Assembly: GCA_963818925.1 (NCBI GenBank)
Contig: CAWFTN010000001.1
Coordinates: 1,674,001 to 1,738,000, forward strand
DNA length: 64,000 nt
Origin: JAMXLG01 sp963818925
Lineage (GTDB): Bacteria; Vulcanimicrobiota; Vulcanimicrobiia; Vulcanimicrobiales; Vulcanimicrobiaceae
Reading direction: 5' to 3'
The translations under genes were made by a program, and so were the position numbers. This document shows positions 59,961-64,000 of the stretch, one piece after another. Position 1 is the stretch's first letter, and each line of letters starts with the position of its first letter. The notes beneath the pieces were generated by a model that worked only from the letters and a program-made list of their open reading frames with translations, was not told the origin of the DNA and did not search any database.

Positions 59961-60302
59961 ATGCAACCGGTTAAACCCAAATGGCTCAATAGCGGCCTCG
60001 TCCTCGTTTGTGAGCGCTGCTTCAAAGAACGCATTCCCGAGGAAGATCCACAAATCGCCGAACGCATCGGCGACTTCAATTTGCGCAATTGGCTCAAAGC
60101 CGAGCTCAAACAGCATGGCGAGTGGGGGCCGATTCGCGCGATCTCCACGAGTTGCATGGACGTTTGCGCCAAAGGCAAGGTTACGGTCTGTCTCGATCCG
60201 AAGAACGGCAACACCGCGGAAGTCATGGTCGTCGATCCGGTCGATGAAAAGCGGGCCGTCTACGACACGATCGTCGAGAAGCTGCGCCGCAAAGAATCCT
60301 GA
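59961..60302 (+). CDS. Small cysteine-rich protein, possible thioredoxin-like [2Fe-2S] ferredoxin
   Basis: The product has 113 residues from ATG 59961; the longer frame to 59757 is antisense-like. Cysteines fall in LVCERCF near the start and in TSCMDVCAKGKVTVC in the middle. The C-x3-C pair resembles the second ligand pair of thioredoxin-like ferredoxins. The first ligands are not in the standard C-x(10-12)-C spacing, so cluster binding is uncertain. It follows the aldehyde dehydrogenase by 38 bp and may be co-transcribed. Confidence 0.6.
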   Translation: MQPVKPKWLNSGLVLVCERCFKERIPEEDPQIAERIGDFNLRNWLKAELKQHGEWGPIRAISTSCMDVCAKGKVTVCLDPKNGNTAEVMVVDPVDEKRAVYDTIVEKLRRKES

Positions 60303-60338
60303 CGGCCGATGTCAAGATTGGTCGGGTAGTATAGCGGT

Positions 60339-60719
60339 ATGAGTACGACCGAGACATCGCCAAAAACACGCGGATTCGATTTCGTCATCTATCAAACGAC
60401 CGATATGAAACGGCTGCGCGCCTTCTACGAGCAGTTGCTCGATCTCAAGCCGACGATCGAGTATCAGGACTTTTACGTCGAGTACGATTTACCCGATGGA
60501 AACACGTTCGCAATCGGCCGCGATCCCGCTGCGACGGAATTCGTTCCCGCCGGCGGCGTTGTTTTCGGTGTCGAAGACGCCGAAGCACTTGGACGCCGCG
60601 TACAAGAGCTGGGCGGCATGTACGTCAAGCGCTTCGGCTCCGGCGACCCGTGTTTCTCCGAATGGTGCATGGACCCCGACGGCAACGTCTTCGGACTCCA
60701 TCAACGCAAGCAGTCCTAA
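60339..60719 (+). CDS. VOC-superfamily (glyoxalase-like) protein
   Basis: The product has 126 residues. It contains the beta-alpha-beta-beta-beta modules: FDFVIYQTTDMKRLRAFYEQ, LDLKPTIEYQDFYVEYDLPD and CFSEWCMDPDGNVFGLHQRK. Single-domain VOC proteins act as dimers; function is unknown. It is unrelated at close range to the VOC gene at 4773. Confidence 0.85.
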   Translation: MSTTETSPKTRGFDFVIYQTTDMKRLRAFYEQLLDLKPTIEYQDFYVEYDLPDGNTFAIGRDPAATEFVPAGGVVFGVEDAEALGRRVQELGGMYVKRFGSGDPCFSEWCMDPDGNVFGLHQRKQS

Positions 60720-60769
60720 TCAGCTCACGCAATCGTGCTGTAGATCAGAACAAAAAGCGCAGCCGGACG

Positions 60770-61130
60770 CTATCGCGATATGCTTCCTGCTGCGCTACCG
60801 TCTGCCTGATACGCCTTCGATGCTTCCAATGTGTCGTAGAACTCTTCCCAGCTCGCCACCTTGCCGTCGCGTAGCGTAAAGACGTGCACCCAATCGAAAT
60901 CCGTTGCGCGACCGGTGTTGCGAACGCGGGCGCTGTAGTGACCTAAAACGACGACGGTATTTCCATCAACGAGGAATGAGCGCGGCTCGAAAACCAACAC
61001 TTCTTCCGACTGTTTAGCGTGACGAAAAATTCTGCTACGCCGTCGCGCCCAACACGTCTTCCGGATGTCGCTTACCTCTCGGAGAACTGGCGACGCAATC
61101 GTAGCGCTTTCGTCAGACAACGTCACGCGC
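60770..61130 (-). pseudogene. SnoaL-like gene remnant with frame disruptions
   Basis: The C-terminal half is intact SnoaL/NTF2-type sequence: EEVLVFEPRSFLVDGNTVVV, LGHYSARVRNTGRATDFDWV and HVFTLRDGKVASWEEFYDTL. Just upstream the expected family segment GRDGVAEFFVTLNS (61024-61049) is in another frame, and that frame has a TAA slightly before it. The annotated frame instead reads ARRRSRIFRHAKQ. At least one base change near 61005-61020 and another upstream have broken the gene. The remnant ends beside the sigH terminator. Confidence 0.65.
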
Positions 61131-61171
61131 GAAACGGAAACGACAAACGGTTTCGATGCAACGTCGACGGC

Positions 61172-61203
61172 AAAACGAAACCGGCGATATTTCTATCGCC
61201 GGT
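61172..61203 (-). terminator. Terminator after sigH
   Basis: On the minus strand ACCGGCGATA and TATCGCCGGT pair around GAAA, followed by TTTCGTTTTG. It lies just 3' of the sigma factor gene. Confidence 0.85.
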
Positions 61204-61216
61204 CATTTGCTTTTGT

Positions 61217-61864
61217 TTACTGGAATTCGAACTCCGCGAGGTTCTTTTCGATCTTGCGTTTGACGCGTTGCAGCGCGTTGTCGATCGATTTCACGTGGCG
61301 GCCGAGATCGCGGGCCATCTCTTGGTAGCTCTTACCTTCGAGGTACGATTCGAGTACCTGCGATTCAAGCTCCGAAAGATTTTGGCGAATGCGTTGGCGG
61401 ATATCGTCGGAGACTTCCTGCGTAACGACCAGCTCCTCGGGATCCGAGGTCTTCTGCGATGCCATCACGTCGAGCAGCGTACGTTCGCTGTCCTCGTCGT
61501 AGATCGGCTTGTTCAGCGAGATGTACTGGTTGAGCGGAATGTGCTTCTGACGCGTCGCAGTCTTGATTGCAGTAATAATTTGACGCGTGATACACAGTTC
61601 GGCAAATGCACGGAAGCTCGAGAGCTTATCTGCTTTGAAGTCGCGCACGGCTTTGTAGAGGCCGATCATACCTTCTTGGATGATGTCCTCGCGATCCGCG
61701 CCGATCAAGAAGTAGCTCTTGGCTTTGATTCGAACGAAGTTTTTGTACTTGTTAAGCAGGTACTCCATCGCCAGGTTGTCGCCCGATTTTGCGATGGCAA
61801 CGAGATCTTCGTCGGCTCTCTCGTTGTACTCCAAACCATCCGGAACAGGATGGGTCATAGCCAT
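61217..61864 (-). CDS. sigH: Sigma-70 family factor, SigH (sigma-H) type
   Basis: The product has 215 residues from ATG 61864, with GAGG about 9 nt upstream; ATG 61858 is an alternative and the frame is open to 61936. Region 2 carries YFLIGADREDIIQEGMIGLY and FRAFAELCITRQIITAIKTA, then KHIPLNQYISLNKPIYDEDS, almost diagnostic for SigH of Firmicutes. Region 4 has LESYLEGKSYQEMARDLGRH and VKSIDNALQRVKRKIEK. It directs RNA polymerase to a stress or stationary-phase regulon. Upstream rlmB and cysS are its usual neighbours. Confidence 0.95.
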   Translation of the reverse strand: MAMTHPVPDGLEYNERADEDLVAIAKSGDNLAMEYLLNKYKNFVRIKAKSYFLIGADREDIIQEGMIGLYKAVRDFKADKLSSFRAFAELCITRQIITAIKTATRQKHIPLNQYISLNKPIYDEDSERTLLDVMASQKTSDPEELVVTQEVSDDIRQRIRQNLSELESQVLESYLEGKSYQEMARDLGRHVKSIDNALQRVKRKIEKNLAEFEFQ

Positions 61865-61994
61865 GTATTTTACGCCTCGTGGGGATCGGTGTGCCGAAAC
61901 ACGCGGGCCGGAGTCCGTCGAACGCGACACATCCACGTGATTATAGGAGGGGGTCCTCCCCTCGTCAAGGATAACCCAAGCATAATCTTGGGGA

Positions 61995-62843
61995 TTAACT
62001 GTGGAGTACCGCCTCGTGCTGCGACCTTTGGCGCACCACTTCGTACATTAGTACCCCAGCCGCGACAGATGCATTCAACGATTCGGTGACTCCGGACATC
62101 GGAACGCGAATTAAATAGTCGCATTCGCGCCGAACGAGCTGCGCTAACCCTTCGCCTTCGGCGCCGATAACGAGCGCAATGTCTCGATCGAAATCTGCCG
62201 CGCCGAGTTCGACCGAATCCGGTCCCGCATCGGCTCCCGCAACCCAAACGCCCGCTTTCTTGAGCTGGCGAATGGCTTCGTTAATGTTGGAAACGCGGAC
62301 GATCGGCAAATGTTCGGCTGCGCCTGCAGCAGCTTTGCGAACGGTTGCATTGACGCCGGCTGAGCGGCGTTCCGGCAAAACGACGGCATCCGCGCCAAAA
62401 CATTCAGCAGTGCGAACGATTGCGCCGACGTTATGCGGATCGGTGAGATGATCGAGCAATACGAAGAATGCATTCGCTGATTTCCGCTTGCCCATCACCT
62501 CGTCCAGCGACGCGTACTCGAACGGCGGTGCAATCGCGATCACACCTTGATGCGTTTTGAACGGAAGCTGCGTGAAGAACGTGCGGCTTTCGAAGCGCAC
62601 CGGAATGTTGCGTTCCTTCGCTTCACCGATGATCTTGCGCAGCAACGGATCGCGTTTGCGCTCGTCGGAGACGTGAATCGCGCGCAGCGATTCGCCGGCC
62701 GCGAGCGCTTCTTCTACAACGTGAATTCCGTACATCACGTCGTCGAAATCCAACTTGGGCTGGCGCCGGCGCTGCTCCGACTGCGACTGCGGCTTGCGCG
62801 CGGGCCCCTTCGCAGCGAAGCCCTTCACTCGACGACGGTCCAT
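61995..62843 (-). CDS. rlmB: 23S rRNA (guanosine-2'-O-)-methyltransferase RlmB/TrmH family
   Basis: The product has 282 residues. A basic tail of 40 residues precedes VMYGIHVVEEALAAGESLRA, the RlmB substrate-binding domain. The SpoU knot has FVLLDHLTDPHNVGAIVRTA, DIALVIGAEGEGLAQLVRRE and IRVPMSGVTESLNASVAAGV, with all three conserved motifs. It methylates a guanosine in 23S rRNA (G2251 in E. coli). Its start overlaps the cysS end by 19 bp. Confidence 0.94.
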   Translation of the reverse strand: MDRRRVKGFAAKGPARKPQSQSEQRRRQPKLDFDDVMYGIHVVEEALAAGESLRAIHVSDERKRDPLLRKIIGEAKERNIPVRFESRTFFTQLPFKTHQGVIAIAPPFEYASLDEVMGKRKSANAFFVLLDHLTDPHNVGAIVRTAECFGADAVVLPERRSAGVNATVRKAAAGAAEHLPIVRVSNINEAIRQLKKAGVWVAGADAGPDSVELGAADFDRDIALVIGAEGEGLAQLVRRECDYLIRVPMSGVTESLNASVAAGVLMYEVVRQRSQHEAVLHS

Positions 62844-64000
62844 GTCGTGCCTTGTTTAGAATCTTTGATAGAGATGCCGCAGCGAGCGAGCGCGTCGCGC
62901 AAGCGATCGGATGCGGCCCAGTCTTTTGCTGAGCGCGCGGATGCGCGGCGAGCGACGACCAGATCGATTGCTTCCTCAGGCGTTGCACCGTTGAGCGATA
63001 CTTCGCTGCCGAGTTCGGCGCCCAAGCGGTCGAGGAAGTCGTTGGGAAGCGGCGTCATTTCTTCGACGAGCCACGCATCGGTCGGCTCGATGCCGAGCAG
63101 CCACAGCGCCGTTTCGAATTCCGCGAGGGCGCTCAGCGGCGCATCTTTAATGAATGCGAGAACTTCGGCGAGCGCTGCCGACGTGTTCATGTCTTCATCG
63201 AGCATATCGGCGATACGCGCGGGCAATCCGTTCGCGATATTATGAACCGGCATGACGACGCCGCCCGGGTGCATACGGCGATATGCGCGCTTCAACTTAT
63301 CGAGCGTGGCATACGACACGCCGAGCGAATCTTCGGTGAAATTCATCACCTTGCTGTAGCCCGTCGTCAAAAACGTCACGCGGATGGCTTGCGGATCGTG
63401 GCGCGCGAGCAGATCGACAAGCGGCTCGAAATTCCCCAGCGACTTCGACATTTTGCGACCTTCAAAATTGAGCAACCCGCCGTGGACCCAGAAGTTTGCC
63501 ATTGGTGGATGCGCCATAAGCGGCTCGCTCTGCGCGATCTCGTTCTCGTGATGCGGAAAGATCAAATCCGCGCCGCCGCCGTGGATGTCGAAGCCGTTCC
63601 CCTGCGGATCCAGCAGCGTGCGCGACATCGCCGAGCATTCGATATGCCAACCGGGCCGGCCGTCGCCGTACGGCTCGAACGGCCACTTCGGCTCGCCCGG
63701 CTTTGCGAATTTCCACAAAGCGAAATCGAGTGGATCGTCTTTGTGCTCGCCGATCTCGATGCGCGCGCCCGCTTCCAATTCCTCGACATTGCGATTGCTC
63801 AGTTTCCCGTAATTGGGAAAGCGGTTCACGCGATAATAGATACCGTCTTCAACGGCGTACGCGTAGCCCTGTTGGATCAGTTCGCGAACCATCGCTTGAA
63901 TTTGCGGAATGAACTTCGTCGCATAGGGCTCTTCGTCGGGCTCCATGACGCCGAGCTTGCGCATCGACGCTTTGAACTCCGCATAGTAGTCGGAGACGAT
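62825..64000 (-). CDS. cysS: Cysteinyl-tRNA synthetase (5' partial)
   Basis: The frame is open through the right edge (the last bases read IVSDYYAEFKAS), so about 391 C-terminal residues are visible and the HIGH region is outside. ECSAMSRTLL (zinc Cys), HGGGADLIFPHHENEIAQSE and the KMSKS loop in FEGRKMSKSLGNF identify CysRS. The C-terminal DALR-type helical region (FIKDAPLSALAEFETALWLL, ASDRLRDALARCGISIKDS) is intact. It charges tRNA-Cys. Confidence 0.96.
   Translation of the reverse strand: MVSDYYAEFKASMRKLGVMEPDEEPYATKFIPQIQAMVRELIQQGYAYAVEDGIYYRVNRFPNYGKLSNRNVEELEAGARIEIGEHKDDPLDFALWKFAKPGEPKWPFEPYGDGRPGWHIECSAMSRTLLDPQGNGFDIHGGGADLIFPHHENEIAQSEPLMAHPPMANFWVHGGLLNFEGRKMSKSLGNFEPLVDLLARHDPQAIRVTFLTTGYSKVMNFTEDSLGVSYATLDKLKRAYRRMHPGGVVMPVHNIANGLPARIADMLDEDMNTSAALAEVLAFIKDAPLSALAEFETALWLLGIEPTDAWLVEEMTPLPNDFLDRLGAELGSEVSLNGATPEEAIDLVVARRASARSAKDWAASDRLRDALARCGISIKDSKQGTTWTVVE

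Noticed and set aside
1..64000. Prophage, transposase, integrase, CRISPR array or rRNA operon.
   Set aside because: None of the reading frames carries such motifs and no direct-repeat arrays were seen. The accessory blocks cannot be tied to a specific mobile element.

Overview
The window looks like chromosomal DNA of a moderately GC-rich, diderm bacterium. Two very long TonB-dependent receptors with carboxypeptidase-regulatory domains, several lipoproteins, a Tat-exported carbonic anhydrase and a SigH-type sigma factor next to rlmB and cysS together suggest an uncultured Terrabacteria-like lineage, most probably Candidatus Eremiobacterota/Vulcanimicrobiota (WPS-2). That placement is inference from gene content. 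No phage, IS element, CRISPR array or rRNA was seen.

The minus strand carries pieces of a conserved information-processing cluster, in order but pulled apart. They are cysS-rlmB-sigH (61.2-64 kb), tRNA-Tyr/Gly/Thr (40.9-41.6 kb), rpmG-tRNA-Trp-secE-nusG-rplK-rplA (13.2-15.8 kb) and rplJ-rplL with an L10-leader attenuator (7.4-8.4 kb). Everything between these pieces is accessory material.

1-7.3 kb: two zinc metalloproteases (M48, M13), a TetR-MFS efflux pair facing a VOC protein across a perfect 16-bp-arm palindrome, a small membrane protein and a glycoside-hydrolase-like lipoprotein. 8.5-13 kb: a four-gene operon of unknown secreted proteins, two beta-carbonic anhydrases (one Tat-exported), a STAS protein and an antitoxin-like protein. 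15.8-20.4 kb: a PAS-PAS-GGDEF cyclase, a GAF/degenerate-GGDEF/HD-GYP protein, a STAS protein and a lysine-rich histone-H1-like protein. 20.4-32.8 kb: a tightly coupled glycan locus with five glycosyltransferases, a GmhB-like phosphatase, a NodU-like carbamoyltransferase and a NodS-like methyltransferase on one strand, and UDP-glucose dehydrogenase, UDP-xylose synthase, a sixth glycosyltransferase and a DMFase-like protein on the other. 32.8-41.7 kb: SDR and NTF2-like proteins, a divergent Nramp-like transporter, a Crp/Fnr regulator, methionine sulfoxide reductases MsrC and MsrB, a DHH protein, small secreted proteins and tRNAs around a frameshifted PD-(D/E)XK nuclease gene.

41.7-58 kb is the most distinctive block. 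Two paralogous TonB-dependent receptors flank two divergently transcribed Rieske oxygenases, a sortilin-like beta-propeller protein, a covalent-flavin sarcosine-oxidase-like enzyme, a PYROXD2-like flavoprotein and an alpha/beta hydrolase. Twin CCGAA-N5-TTCGG inverted repeats lie in the shared promoter region. It reads as a system for uptake and oxidative N-dealkylation of an unidentified, probably N-methylated, substrate. 58.4-61 kb: a class-II-shaped tRNA-Thr(UGU), a succinate-semialdehyde-type dehydrogenase, a cysteine-rich small protein, a VOC protein and a decayed SnoaL-like gene.
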